64,000 nucleotides of DNA from Bacillus haynesii. Lineage in GTDB: Bacteria > Bacillota > Bacilli > Bacillales > Bacillaceae. The translations under genes and the position numbers were made by a program. Within the stretch, counting starts at the first letter, position 1, and every line of letters begins with the position of its first letter. The stretch lies in NCBI RefSeq assembly GCF_001969855.1, contig NZ_MRBL01000019.1, positions 48,890 to 112,889 on the forward strand, in the 5' to 3' direction. The notes under the pieces are model-generated. The model was not told the DNA's origin. It worked only from the letters and a program-made list of their open reading frames with translations, and made no database searches. This document shows, in pieces, positions 25,593-33,830 of the stretch.

Positions 25593-25679
25593 ATGAGCGG
25601 AGGATACTCAAGCGGTTTTGCTTTATTGGTCGTGTTGTTCATTTTATTAATCATCGTTGGTGCAGCTTATCTGTACTAA
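25593..25679 (+). CDS. sscA: tiny spore membrane protein (SscA/YjcZ type), copy 1
   Basis: A 28-residue peptide: short Gly/Ser-rich start (MSGGYSSG) and one membrane helix (FALLVVLFILLIIVGAAYLY). This pattern defines the tiny YjcZ-type sporulation peptides. B. subtilis carries sscA (yhzE), a 28-residue coat-assembly protein, near prsA, which supports the name. The ribosome site AAAGGAGG is excellent. A -10-like CATACAAAT lies at 25555-25563. It has its own terminator. It is one of two adjacent paralogues. Confidence 0.72.
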   Translation: MSGGYSSGFALLVVLFILLIIVGAAYLY

Positions 25680-25693
25680 AACCTTAGAAAATG

Positions 25694-25734
25694 AGAAAAG
25701 AACCGTCATTTTTTCAGGCGGTTCTTTTCTTTTG
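25694..25734 (+). terminator. intrinsic terminator of the first tiny peptide gene
   Basis: Twelve-bp perfect stem AGAAAAGAACCG / CGGTTCTTTTCT, loop of 13 bases, then TTTT. Confidence 0.9.
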
Positions 25735-25766
25735 GACGATAGCCTAATCGTTTCATGACATTCGTG

Positions 25767-25775
25767 CATACACTA
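25767..25775 (+). promoter_or_regulatory. sigma-K-like -10 element
   Basis: CATACACTA fits the sigma-K -10 consensus CATANNNTA. It lies 31 bases before the second tiny peptide gene. The -35 (AC) is not at ideal spacing. Confidence 0.4.
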
Positions 25776-25806
25776 ATGTAACGACTGGGGCAGAGGAGGT
25801 GTCAAT

Positions 25807-25905
25807 ATGGGCGACGGTTATGCAGGAGGTTTCGCTGGCGGCTTTGCGCTGCTTGTGGTACTGTTCATCTTATTAATTATTATTGGTGCTTCTTGGATAT
25901 GCTAA
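25807..25905 (+). CDS. tiny spore membrane protein (YjcZ type), copy 2
   Basis: A 32-residue paralogue of the preceding peptide: Gly-rich start (MGDGYAGGFAGG) and one helix (FALLVVLFILLIIIGASWIC). The helix core FALLVVLFILLII is identical in both copies. GAGGAGGTG lies seven bases before the ATG. A sigma-K-like -10 lies upstream, so expression in the mother cell is likely. It ends in Cys, unlike copy 1, which might allow a disulphide or metal contact. Confidence 0.72.
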   Translation: MGDGYAGGFAGGFALLVVLFILLIIIGASWIC

Positions 25906-25910
25906 TCAAC

Positions 25911-25958
25911 AAAAGGATAGCTGCCGGATCAATACGATCGGCAGCTATCCTTTTTTCT
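25911..25958 (+). terminator. intrinsic terminator of the second tiny peptide gene
   Basis: Sixteen-bp stem AAAAGGATAGCTGCCG / CGGCAGCTATCCTTTT followed by TT. It touches the end of the convergent gene. Confidence 0.92.
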
Positions 25959-26174
25959 TTACACGGTAAAGGAAATCTCAATGAATGATGAGATCAATAG
26001 AATTAAGATCAGCACATTAATCATTCTAAATACCTTATCCTGCCGCTCTTCAGGAATCTCTCTGACAAGGCATAAAGAGTTTGTAAGCTTGTTTATGTTG
26101 AAGACAGTAAAAACCGCAAACAAGATGAAATAAAAAAGGATGATAGGAGATCCCCCTCTCTGTTTCTGCTCCAT
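25959..26174 (-). CDS. small two-helix membrane protein, unknown
   Basis: A 71-residue protein with two membrane helices (about residues 11-26 and 50-70) joined by a charged loop (REIPEERQDKVF). I do not recognise the family. The start is uncertain because there is no good ribosome site before ATG 26174. It lies downstream of yhaJ on the same strand with a gap of 77 bases. In B. subtilis a gene named yhaK lies near this position, but I cannot say this is it. Confidence 0.5.
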   Translation of the reverse strand: MEQKQRGGSPIILFYFILFAVFTVFNINKLTNSLCLVREIPEERQDKVFRMINVLILILLISSFIEISFTV

Positions 26175-26251
26175 ACTACATTACCAAATATTTATTAAAA
26201 AAGATAGAAAATAGACTGAAAAAAAGGATTTTCCAAGTGCCAGCGGTTGGA

Positions 26252-26767
26252 TTATTTTTGTATTAAAATATCAAAATCATCGGCTTCCTGATCGACAAAG
26301 CAATTTTTAGGCGCTTTGATCAATTTCCAGGCAAACAGAAAATCAGGCAGACAATAGCCGAAATGAATGCTTGAAATGATGCAGAAATAATGAGCAAAGC
26401 TCGGCATCGCTGCCCCCGCGTAAAATAATACAGGCGTGATGACGAAAAAAGGGCAGAGAAGAGAGACAAGCATCGTGTTTTTCGGAATTTCTCTCCATGT
26501 TCTCATTTTCAACCAATAAATCTTTTTTTCTATTTTTTTCTTGCTGATCATCGGCAAGATATGAAGAATTTTATGGGCGATTATAGCCGCAACCAAAAGT
26601 CCTGCAAACAAAAGGGCATGATCGCCTCTCTGAACAGTTTGCGGATGAATAAGCTGCATCGCTAAATATTCGGGTATAAAAAATAAAATCATTAAACTGA
26701 CGGCAGTGAGCACGATGCGCATGCCTCCATAATCTTTAACGAGATTGATGGTTTTCCAGCAACTCAT
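26252..26767 (-). CDS. yhaJ: membrane protein YhaJ (DUF3267-like)
   Basis: A 171-residue protein with about four membrane helices. It resembles DUF3267 proteins, thought to be membrane zinc-peptidase relatives. The place where such proteins carry HExxH reads HKILH (about residues 65-69), so the catalytic Glu would be Lys and peptidase activity is unlikely. The frame opens at ATG 26776, but that codon abuts the ribosome site. ATG 26767, eight bases after GGAAGGA, is better and gives the length I remember for YhaJ. Confidence 0.65.
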   Translation of the reverse strand: MSCWKTINLVKDYGGMRIVLTAVSLMILFFIPEYLAMQLIHPQTVQRGDHALLFAGLLVAAIIAHKILHILPMISKKKIEKKIYWLKMRTWREIPKNTMLVSLLCPFFVITPVLFYAGAAMPSFAHYFCIISSIHFGYCLPDFLFAWKLIKAPKNCFVDQEADDFDILIQK

Positions 26768-26980
26768 AAATGACATCCTTCCGTTTCAACAAACTGTTAT
26801 ATGAAATCCTCAGAATAATTTACTCCTCTGGATGAGAAAAATCAATCCCTTTTCCAAAAAAAATTTCGTCATTTTCCAAAGAATTTAGAAGGGTGTAAAA
26901 GGAACAGAAATCTCCCGTGTTGAACTTTCATCAGAAGGGAATATCGGCTAAAATAAGAGAAAGGGAGAGAAGGGACAAAT

Positions 26981-27328
26981 ATGAACTCAATGGAGCAACG
27001 CCTTGAACGGCTGGAATATTACATCAAACTGTTATTGAACAATGCGGATATGGAAGGGTATCCGTATTATAAAATATTGATCGAAAAGGGCTTATCAGAG
27101 GAAGAAGCAAAGCAAACGGAAAAGCTGTGTGAAGAGCTCTCAAAGGAGCTCGAAGCACAAAAAGCGCAAGGATATGTGATGTTCGACCATCTCCTCACGC
27201 TTTTTGCGGGACAGTTAAATGAAAAACTTGAAGTGCACGAAACGATTTTCGCCCTTCACAGACAAGGTCTGTACAAACCGCTGATGAGCGAATTCATCAG
27301 CATTATCAGGCAATACGATCTGGCTTAG
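26981..27328 (+). CDS. yhaI: DUF1878 protein YhaI
   Basis: A 115-residue helical, acidic protein matching YhaI of B. subtilis (113 residues, DUF1878). The most conserved-looking part is the C-terminal half, [23 protein letters not shown]. Function is unknown. It is convergent with scoC and the two stop codons overlap by four bases, so each transcript runs antisense into the other unless stopped early. A second in-frame ATG lies three codons in. Confidence 0.85.
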   Translation: MNSMEQRLERLEYYIKLLLNNADMEGYPYYKILIEKGLSEEEAKQTEKLCEELSKELEAQKAQGYVMFDHLLTLFAGQLNEKLEVHETIFALHRQGLYKPLMSEFISIIRQYDLA

Positions 27329-27945
27329 TTTTTAAGAGGCTCAAGCGGTTTGTCCATCTCTATCGATTCCCCGGCTTCTTTTGCTTCTTGTTTTTTCTTC
27401 ATTTTGCCCTCTTCGCTCGTAAATTCACTTTCGATGTTTGAAAACGATTTTTCGAAAATTTCCATGAAATCATCGCCGTAAATATGGCGGATGATCGACA
27501 TCATTTCGACGATTTCTGGAAACTTCCCGTACAGCTGATGAAGGGGCTGAGCGCCTTTTAAGACGGCATTCCGGGTTGGATCGTAAGACTCGAGGATTTT
27601 AAGGAAAACTTCTTCACCTTTCGGAGTCAGCTGAATGTAAGTGTTTCGTTTGTCATTCAATTTTTTGGAAAACTCCAGGTAACCTCTTTCCTCAAGCTTT
27701 TTTGAAAAATTAAACGCCGTGGATACGTGCATGACGCCGAACTTGGCGATTTCTGAAATGGATGCTCCGTTCAGCTGGTAGGCGATCCACAAAATATGAT
27801 GCTCGTTAATGTTCAGATCATAAGGTTTAATCCACTGCTGCCAATCCTTTTCTATCGACTTCCAAAGCGCCTTGCTAAGCTGTGCCATTCTTTGACTGAA
27901 TAAAAGGGCTTCTTTCACCGTATAGGGCTCTTCCGCTCGATTCAT
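27325..27945 (-). CDS. scoC: ScoC (Hpr), MarR-type transition-state regulator
   Basis: A 206-residue MarR-family repressor. The winged helix lies at about residues 45-115: [30 protein letters not shown] contains the recognition helix and [13 protein letters not shown] the wing. In B. subtilis ScoC represses aprE, nprE and sin during growth, and its target aprE lies in this window. The tail is charged and Lys/Glu-rich. The ATG at 27945 follows AGGTGA. Gene order yhaI-scoC-yhaH is as in B. subtilis. Confidence 0.96.
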   Translation of the reverse strand: MNRAEEPYTVKEALLFSQRMAQLSKALWKSIEKDWQQWIKPYDLNINEHHILWIAYQLNGASISEIAKFGVMHVSTAFNFSKKLEERGYLEFSKKLNDKRNTYIQLTPKGEEVFLKILESYDPTRNAVLKGAQPLHQLYGKFPEIVEMMSIIRHIYGDDFMEIFEKSFSNIESEFTSEEGKMKKKQEAKEAGESIEMDKPLEPLKN

Positions 27946-28070
27946 TCACTTCACCTGCTTCTCTTTATCTTATAATTTCTATTATGCCAATAAAATAAAG
28001 ATTAATAAAGATGTAAATTTACGAAATTTTTAAAAAATCCAGTTTTGTGGTGTGAAATCAGGATTTTACC

Positions 28071-28101
28071 TAAAAAAAGAGCGTGAAAATTTTCCATTCA
28101 C
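28071..28101 (-). terminator. intrinsic terminator of yhaH
   Basis: On the minus strand GTGAA pairs with TTCAC (28101-28083), extended by one mismatched pair each side, then TCTTTTTTT. Confidence 0.65.
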
Positions 28102-28138
28102 ACCCCTTTTTTAAGGTTCATTTTTTTCGCTGAGTATA

Positions 28139-28495
28139 TTAGTTTTGTAAGGTTTTCTCCAGCTGTTTTATCTTTTCTTCAATCTCAGCGATTTCCTTTT
28201 TTAAGTCCTGCTGGTGAGGTTTGATTTCCTCGCGCCATTCCTGGATGGACGTTTGCAGTTCGCTGCCGACGTCTTTGATGATTTCCGCGCCTTCTATGGC
28301 GGTTTTGACGAATTGCTCTTTTAATGCGATTCCGTCGTTTTTCAGCCTTTTGACGGTGTCTTCCCATTTACCGCAGTTGGCTTTAAGCTGTCCTCTCAAG
28401 TTTTTTCCTGAAGTCGGCGCGGTCAGCAATGCTGCAACACCGCCGATAACACCGCCTACAATCAGTCCAGCTGCTAAAGATCGGCCTTTTGACAT
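28139..28495 (-). CDS. yhaH: YtxH-family protein YhaH
   Basis: A 118-residue protein with a glycine-rich N-terminal membrane segment (LAAGLIVGGVIGGVAALLTAP) followed by a long charged helix with coiled-coil character, the layout of the YtxH family. YtxH-type proteins are often stress-induced; the role of YhaH is unknown. The frame opens three codons earlier, but GGGGTGAT four bases before ATG 28495 fixes the start, and the length equals B. subtilis YhaH. A terminator follows. Confidence 0.85.
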   Translation of the reverse strand: MSKGRSLAAGLIVGGVIGGVAALLTAPTSGKNLRGQLKANCGKWEDTVKRLKNDGIALKEQFVKTAIEGAEIIKDVGSELQTSIQEWREEIKPHQQDLKKEIAEIEEKIKQLEKTLQN

Positions 28496-28653
28496 GTATA
28501 TCACCCCGGTTATATTTTTAAAGATCAGGCTTGGCAGGCGCCCGTCTTATAATTAAATATTGACGTCCGAGCCAGGCAATCCGTTCCTCTTCTTAGAAAC
28601 TTCTGCATAGCTTGCTTTATTTTAGCATACTTTTTTAAAAAGGAGGGAGAGGG

Positions 28654-28845
28654 TTGTCTGTCATTATCATTGTTTTGACAATTATAAGCGCTGTGTTTAC
28701 CGCCGGCTCCTTTTATTATTTAAGGCTTCTCGGATATTCTGCATCTTATCCGCCGAAACGCATTCTTAAACAAAAAGCGCTTTTTTGTACGGGAAGCGCA
28801 GGATTGGCGCTCCTGCTCCTTTTTTTTATTCAGCTTCTTATATAA
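28654..28845 (+). CDS. small two-helix membrane protein
   Basis: A 63-residue protein with two membrane helices (about residues 2-22 and 46-62) and a short basic loop (YPPKRILKQK). TTG 28654 lies behind AAGGAGGGAGAGGG, a very strong ribosome site, so translation is likely. It sits alone between yhaH and trpP, both on the other strand. B. subtilis has a small yhz gene near here, but I cannot confirm identity. Function unknown. Confidence 0.6.
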   Translation: MSVIIIVLTIISAVFTAGSFYYLRLLGYSASYPPKRILKQKALFCTGSAGLALLLLFFIQLLI

Positions 28846-28883
28846 AATATCGGGCGGATTCCCCTTTTTTTGACCATCAAAAC

Positions 28884-28930
28884 GAAAAAAACCTCTTCCA
28901 AAAAAGGATGTCCCTTTTCAAGAAGAGGTT
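28884..28930 (-). terminator. intrinsic terminator of trpP
   Basis: Outer stem AACCTCTTC / GAAGAGGTT with an inner hairpin AAAAGG-GACAT-CCTTTT; TTTTTCG follows on the minus strand. Confidence 0.85.
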
Positions 28931-28935
28931 CTGGT

Positions 28936-29463
28936 TTATTTGACTGGTTCAATCAGCCTTGAACGCTTCATGATCGACTGCACGATCGGAAAGATGACCG
29001 CCATGGCGATCGTGTTGATCACGGCAGCCGGTAAAACGACAACAGAGAACAGGGTGATGAACCCCTGGTTTCCAGGCAGGCCGACGATGAACAGCGCAGC
29101 CGTGAGGAAAATGGTTCCGGAAAGAACCGTTCCTGCAGCAGTTAATCCGGCGGCAGCAAGCGTTTTGCTGTGCAGCTTTTTCACAAGCAGAAATGCGCCG
29201 AAAAACATCAAGGCTGTTAGCGGTTTGTCGATGATGTTGGGCAGCTGTCCCCCGGGAAAAGCAGTCGTCAACGCGGAAATGACGCCTGTCACGGCTCCGA
29301 TGACGAGAACATTTTGCAATCTAGGGAACAAAAGGATTCCCATAAACATCATGATCAGCATCATATCTGGCTTCATCCCGTAGAAAAAAGGCGGAATCAC
29401 AGCATGCAGCGCCGCTCCAATGGCGACAAACAGGGCCATAGCCACTAATTCTTTTGTTTTCAT
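28936..29463 (-). CDS. trpP: TrpP tryptophan transporter
   Basis: A 175-residue membrane protein with five or six helices, matching TrpP (YhaG), the tryptophan importer of B. subtilis. It resembles the S-components of small vitamin transporters in size and layout. Its translation is controlled by the TRAP protein in B. subtilis; the matching NAG repeats are visible over the ribosome site here. The start at ATG 29463 has the ribosome site GGAGAG nine bases upstream. mtrB, which encodes TRAP, is not in this window. Confidence 0.94.
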   Translation of the reverse strand: MKTKELVAMALFVAIGAALHAVIPPFFYGMKPDMMLIMMFMGILLFPRLQNVLVIGAVTGVISALTTAFPGGQLPNIIDKPLTALMFFGAFLLVKKLHSKTLAAAGLTAAGTVLSGTIFLTAALFIVGLPGNQGFITLFSVVVLPAAVINTIAMAVIFPIVQSIMKRSRLIEPVK

Positions 29464-29488
29464 GTCTATTCTCTCCTCATCTAGGCTC
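29445..29488 (-). promoter_or_regulatory. TRAP-binding site over the trpP ribosome site
   Basis: On the minus strand five triplets GAG, TAG, GAG, GAG, TAG occur at 29488-29466, each separated by exactly two bases. Two more (AAG, TAG) lie at 29453-29451 and 29447-29445 inside the coding start. This is the (G/U)AG repeat pattern bound by TRAP. It covers the ribosome site, so bound TRAP would block translation. Confidence 0.85.
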
Positions 29489-29605
29489 TTTTTACGCTTT
29501 CCAATAATATGCTCGTCATTTATTGCGAAAGCTTTCTAGTAGTATATCAAACTTTCGAAGGAATGGGGAAGCCTTTTTCGCCATCTTCCATCATCAGGAT
29601 AAACA

Positions 29606-30679
29606 TCAGTTTTCTTCGCGGAATTTCTTCATAAAGGCCGCCAGCTTTTCGCAGTCTTCAACTGATACGGCATTGTAAATCGAAGCGCGGCAGCCTCCGA
29701 CCGAACGGTGTCCGCCAAGCCCCGACATTTTTTCTTCCTTTGCCTTTGCGATGAATGATGCTGTCAGCTCATCGTTTTTGAGCGTAAAGGTGACGTTCAT
29801 GTTTGAGCGGCTGTCTTCTCTCGCATGGCCGCGGTAGAATCCGCCGCTTTCGTCGATCGCATTGTATAAAATTCCGGCCTTTTCGCGATTGCGTTTCTCA
29901 ATGGTATCAAGACCTCCTTTTTCTTTGAGCCATTCCAGCACGAGAGACAGCATATAAATCGCAAAAGTCGGAGGGGTATTATAGAGCGAATCCGCCTTAG
30001 CGTGTGTTGAGTACTTCAGGATTTTGGCAACTTGCTCGTTTTCTTTGCCGAGCCAGTCTTTTTTCATGATGACAACGGTCACCCCTGACGGTCCGAGGTT
30101 TTTCTGAGCGCCGGCATAGATGATGTCAAATTGGGAAACATTGATTTTTCTGCTTAAAATATCGCTGGACATATCTGCGACAACCGGAATCGGAGCGTCA
30201 GGAAACTTTTGCCACTGCGTTCCGAAGATCGTGTTGTTGGAAGTCAGGTGGAGGTAAGCTCCGTCTGCCGGAATCTCCGGCACTTCGGGAATATAACTGT
30301 ACGTATCTTCTTTACTGGACGCGATGATCGATGTGTTTCCGAAGAGCTTTGCTTCGGCCAGCGCTTTTTCAGACCAGGCGCCTGTCATCATAAAGTGGGC
30401 CGTTTTGTCTTTGGAGAGAAAGTTCATCGGAATCATTGAAAACTGAAGGCTTGCTCCGCCTTGCAGAAACATAACTTCATAATCATCAGGTATGTCCATC
30501 AGTTCTTTTAGCAGAGCTTTCGCTTTTTGATGAACGGCGTCATACTCTTTGCTGCGATGGGACAGCTCCATCACGGACATCCCCGCACCATTGAAATCGA
30601 GAAATTCGTCTTTAGCCTTCTGCAGTACTTCTAAAGGCAGTGCTGCCGGTCCTGCGTTAAAGTTCGTTGTACGTATCAT
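29606..30679 (-). CDS. serC: phosphoserine aminotransferase SerC
   Basis: A 357-residue class-V aminotransferase that makes 3-phosphoserine in serine biosynthesis and the related step of pyridoxal phosphate synthesis. It shows NFNAGPAALP at the N-terminus, FLQGGASLQF for cofactor contact, and the PLP lysine in YAGAQKNLGPSGVT (about residue 196). The end GLGGHRSVGGCRASIYNA binds substrate phosphate. The frame opens at 30727, but AGGGAG eight bases before ATG 30679 fixes the start and matches the known N-terminus. Confidence 0.96.
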   Translation of the reverse strand: MIRTTNFNAGPAALPLEVLQKAKDEFLDFNGAGMSVMELSHRSKEYDAVHQKAKALLKELMDIPDDYEVMFLQGGASLQFSMIPMNFLSKDKTAHFMMTGAWSEKALAEAKLFGNTSIIASSKEDTYSYIPEVPEIPADGAYLHLTSNNTIFGTQWQKFPDAPIPVVADMSSDILSRKINVSQFDIIYAGAQKNLGPSGVTVVIMKKDWLGKENEQVAKILKYSTHAKADSLYNTPPTFAIYMLSLVLEWLKEKGGLDTIEKRNREKAGILYNAIDESGGFYRGHAREDSRSNMNVTFTLKNDELTASFIAKAKEEKMSGLGGHRSVGGCRASIYNAVSVEDCEKLAAFMKKFREEN

Positions 30680-30830
30680 CACAATCGCTCCCTGTTCGTG
30701 TATAAAAATATAAAACAATCCTATCATAAAAGGTCCCGGTTATACATAAAAAATTTGAATTGTGTGAAATATAGAGCAAGTCTATTTAGCAGTGCCGGGC
30801 GATCTGATAAATGTGGAGTTTTTTTGAACG

Positions 30831-30860
30831 AAAAAAGGGCGCCGGCAGCTGCCGACGCCT
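30831..30860 (-). terminator. intrinsic terminator of hit
   Basis: On the minus strand GGCGTCGGC-AGCT-GCCGGCGCC followed by CTTTTTT. It lies 17 bases after the hit stop. Confidence 0.92.
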
Positions 30861-30876
30861 TTGGACAACGTCTCGT

Positions 30877-31296
30877 TTACAGGTGTTTGTTGATGGAAGC
30901 TGCAATGTTCTGCAAGTCTTCCGGTGAATAGTCATCCGCATGTGTTTTCCAGACGGCTCCGAATCCGTCTCCTTTGCCGTAGCGGGGGATGATGTGCATG
31001 TGATAGTGGAAGACGGACTGCCCCGCTTTTTCGCCATTGTTATTCAGAAGGTTTAAGCCGATCGGCTCGTATTCGTCTTTAATGGCTTGCGCGATTTTCG
31101 GAACCGCTTCAAAAAATTCCCTTGAAACATCAGGTGTCATTTCGTAAATATTGGTTTTATGAACTTTTGGAATCACAAGCGTGTGCCCTTTTGTGACTTG
31201 GCTGATGTCGAGAAAAGCCAGCACATGTTCATTTTCAAATACCTTTGCACAAGGGATTTCTCCGTTTATGATGTTGCAGAAAATACAGTCGCTCAT
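30877..31296 (-). CDS. hit: HIT-family nucleotide-binding protein Hit
   Basis: A 139-residue histidine-triad protein. The triad reads HYHMHIIPR (about residues 97-105), and CIFCNI with a later His forms a likely zinc site at the N-terminus. HIT proteins hydrolyse nucleotide phosphoramidates or dinucleotides; the physiological substrate is unknown. It is divergent from ecsA, as in B. subtilis. A ribosome site AAAGGAGG precedes ATG 31296. A strong terminator follows. Confidence 0.94.
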   Translation of the reverse strand: MSDCIFCNIINGEIPCAKVFENEHVLAFLDISQVTKGHTLVIPKVHKTNIYEMTPDVSREFFEAVPKIAQAIKDEYEPIGLNLLNNNGEKAGQSVFHYHMHIIPRYGKGDGFGAVWKTHADDYSPEDLQNIAASINKHL

Positions 31297-31821
31297 ACTT
31301 TTCCTCCTTTTTCCATTAGGGAAAGGTTATGTATAAGCAACATATTACCACAATTTGCGAGAAAACACGAAAAACAGGATGAACGGCTCCAACGTTCACC
31401 CTGCCTGAAGAAGGTACGGCTTTAATGAAGAAACGTTAACTGCCTTTTGCAAGCACCCCATTTTCGTCAAAATGAAAGCTTGTAACGCCTATACATTTCC
31501 TGCGACAAACACCTCATTTGATCGTCACACCTTTTTTATATGACGGAGATGTCAAATAAAGCAGGTGCTTTCTCAATTCAGTGGATGAAAGAAATTTCTA
31601 AGCTTGACATGTTTCATACTCAGGAACTCTTGCCGATTTTGTCTTTGACAAACACCTCATTCGCCAGAGTTGATAAGCTTTCCCTTCTTCAAGAATTAGA
31701 ATGTCCTGAGGCGCATTCGATTATTCGTTTTATTTTAAGCCTGAAAAGCGGGAGGGAAAACGTTTCAAATACATTCTTGTTTTTGGTACTATTAAGAAAA
31801 ATGCAGGAAAGGAACGAACGT
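31297..31821. other. 525-base divergent region between hit and ecsA
   Basis: It holds the upstream regions of two divergent genes. Three things stand out. A hairpin near 31377-31398 is followed on the minus strand by TGTTTTT, a possible attenuator before hit. The 15-mer GACAAACACCTCATT occurs at 31504-31518 and again at 31647-31661. A reading frame continuous with ecsA opens at 31540 but has no ribosome site, so I do not call it. Confidence 0.4.
31764..31792 (+). promoter_or_regulatory. possible sigma-A promoter of ecsABC
   Basis: TTCAAA (31764-31769), a 17-base spacer, TACTAT (31787-31792). Start would be near 31799, just before the ribosome site at 31806-31813. Confidence 0.4.
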
Positions 31822-32562
31822 ATGTCACTACTGACTGTTAAAGAGTTAACTGGAGGGTATACAAGAAACCCGGTGCTGCGCGATGTTTCATTTGCGATTG
31901 AACGGGAGCAGATCGTCGGGCTGATCGGTTTGAACGGAGCGGGGAAAAGCACGACGATCCGGCATATCATCGGCTTAATGGAACCGCACAAAGGATCTGT
32001 TGAATTGAACGGCAAAACGTTCATGGACGATCCGGAAAGCTATCGTTCCCAATTTACGTTTATTCCGGAAACACCGATTTTATATGAAGAGCTGACATTG
32101 AAGGAGCATTTGGAGCTGACGGCGATGGCGTACGGGCTTTCGAAGGAAACGTTTGAGAAAAGGCTGCAGCCGCTTTTGAAAGAATTCAGAATGGAGAAGC
32201 GTCTGAAATGGTTCCCGGCCCATTTTTCAAAAGGAATGAAGCAGAAGGTTATGATCATGTGCGCTTTCCTTGTCGAACCCGACCTGTACATTATAGACGA
32301 ACCGTTTCTCGGCCTTGATCCACTGGCGATCAATGCCCTTCTCGAGCGGATGAACGAAGCGAAGAAAAACGGCTCGGCCGTCTTGATGTCGACGCATATT
32401 TTGGCAACGGCAGAGCGGTATTGCGACTCCTTCATCATTCTCCATAACGGCGAAGTGCGGGCGAAAGGAACGCTTGAAGAGCTCAGAGAACAGTTTTCGA
32501 TGGAAGAAGCGAGCCTCGATGACCTGTATCTTGAACTGACGAAGGAAGAGAGCTATGAATAG
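31822..32562 (+). CDS. ecsA: EcsA, ABC transporter ATPase
   Basis: A 246-residue ATPase: Walker A LNGAGKSTT (about residues 37-45), signature FSKGMKQKV, Walker B LYIIDEPFLGLDP. With EcsB it forms a transporter needed in B. subtilis for full protein secretion, competence and intramembrane proteolysis by RasP. The substrate is debated. ATG 31822 matches the known N-terminus MSLL; the longer frame upstream is not used. It overlaps ecsB by eight bases. Confidence 0.95.
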   Translation: MSLLTVKELTGGYTRNPVLRDVSFAIEREQIVGLIGLNGAGKSTTIRHIIGLMEPHKGSVELNGKTFMDDPESYRSQFTFIPETPILYEELTLKEHLELTAMAYGLSKETFEKRLQPLLKEFRMEKRLKWFPAHFSKGMKQKVMIMCAFLVEPDLYIIDEPFLGLDPLAINALLERMNEAKKNGSAVLMSTHILATAERYCDSFIILHNGEVRAKGTLEELREQFSMEEASLDDLYLELTKEESYE

Positions 32563-33778
32563 CATTCTGGGGATTTGGAAGACAAGAATTGAGGAGTATG
32601 TCAAAGAAACAAGATCATATTTGAAATACATGCTGAATGACCACCTTGTCATCGTCATGATTTTTTTCCTTGCAGGAGCTGCGAGCTGGTACAGCAAATG
32701 GCTGAAAGAGATGCCCGAAGGTTTTCCCGCCTATTGGGTGATGGCCGTCATCTTTTCGTTCATTTTGACAGGCTCGTACGTCCGCACGCTGATTAAAGAA
32801 GCGGACCTCGTCTTTTTGCTGCCGCTCGAAGCAAAGATGGAGCCGTATTTTCAGCAGGCTTTCCGGTTCAGTTTTTTGACGCAGCTGTTTCCGCTGGCCG
32901 CCGCGGCTCTCGTTTTGGCGCCGCTCTATCTTGAAGTGAGCGGCAAGGCGTTTTCCGCGTACTTGATCTTGCTGATTCAACTGCTCGTCTTAAAAGGATG
33001 GAACACAGCGATGCAATGGCGGATGACGTTTTTCGGCGAAAAAAACATGAGGGTCACCGACTGGATTGTCAGACTGCTTCTCAACACGATCGTGATCTAT
33101 TTCGCTTTAGCGTCTTCATACGCATTTGCAGCAGCTGTCTACCTGATTATGGCCGCCCTGTATGTATATTTTAAAATGATCGATAAGAAAAAATCGTTTA
33201 AATGGGAGCTGCATATAGAAGACGAAATCAGAAGAAAGCAGCGGTTCTACCGAATTGCGAACCTATTCACGGACGTTCCCCACCTTAGAAAGCATGCGAA
33301 AAGAAGAGCATATCTCGATTGGATGCTCCGGTTTATTCCGTATGAACAGCGCCGGACATTTACATATATGTACGGAAGGGCATTTATCAGATCAAACGAC
33401 TATTTCGGTATCGTCGTCAGGCTGACCGTGATTTTTGGTATCATCATCGCTTATTTTTCGACATATGAGTGGGTATCTGCTGCGCTCATCGTCTTTACCG
33501 TATTCATTACAGGAATTCAACTGACGCCGCTGTTTGATCATTTTTCACACTTGTCACTGCAGGAGCTTTATCCAGTCAAAGCAGAAGAAAAGCGGAAGAG
33601 CTTTTTCGGCCTGCTTCACATTGTTCTGAGCGTCCAGGCGCTTGTTTTGTCTGCCGTTGCCGGAGCCATGATGCAGTGGACCGGGATGCTCGCCGGACTG
33701 GCCGGCTCCGCATTGCTTATATTTGTGATTTTGAAGCCTTATTTCAGCAGCAGATTAAAGAAAAATGCCAAGAGATAG
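32555..33778 (+). CDS. ecsB: EcsB, ABC transporter permease
   Basis: A 407-residue membrane protein with about eight helices in two groups separated by a basic cytoplasmic stretch (about residues 205-270). It is the membrane partner of EcsA. Loss of EcsB in B. subtilis reduces exoenzyme secretion, which connects it to prsA and aprE in this window. It starts at ATG 32555 inside the end of ecsA. The gap to ecsC is 52 bases. Confidence 0.94.
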   Translation: MNSILGIWKTRIEEYVKETRSYLKYMLNDHLVIVMIFFLAGAASWYSKWLKEMPEGFPAYWVMAVIFSFILTGSYVRTLIKEADLVFLLPLEAKMEPYFQQAFRFSFLTQLFPLAAAALVLAPLYLEVSGKAFSAYLILLIQLLVLKGWNTAMQWRMTFFGEKNMRVTDWIVRLLLNTIVIYFALASSYAFAAAVYLIMAALYVYFKMIDKKKSFKWELHIEDEIRRKQRFYRIANLFTDVPHLRKHAKRRAYLDWMLRFIPYEQRRTFTYMYGRAFIRSNDYFGIVVRLTVIFGIIIAYFSTYEWVSAALIVFTVFITGIQLTPLFDHFSHLSLQELYPVKAEEKRKSFFGLLHIVLSVQALVLSAVAGAMMQWTGMLAGLAGSALLIFVILKPYFSSRLKKNAKR

Positions 33779-33830
33779 GTGAATCCTTTTCTTTTTCCGC
33801 AAGTATGATAAAAGAAGAGGTGAGTGGCGC

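Noticed and set aside
31540..31821. 94-codon N-terminal extension of ecsA
   Set aside because: No ribosome site, a promoter lies inside it, and ATG 31822 matches the known EcsA start.
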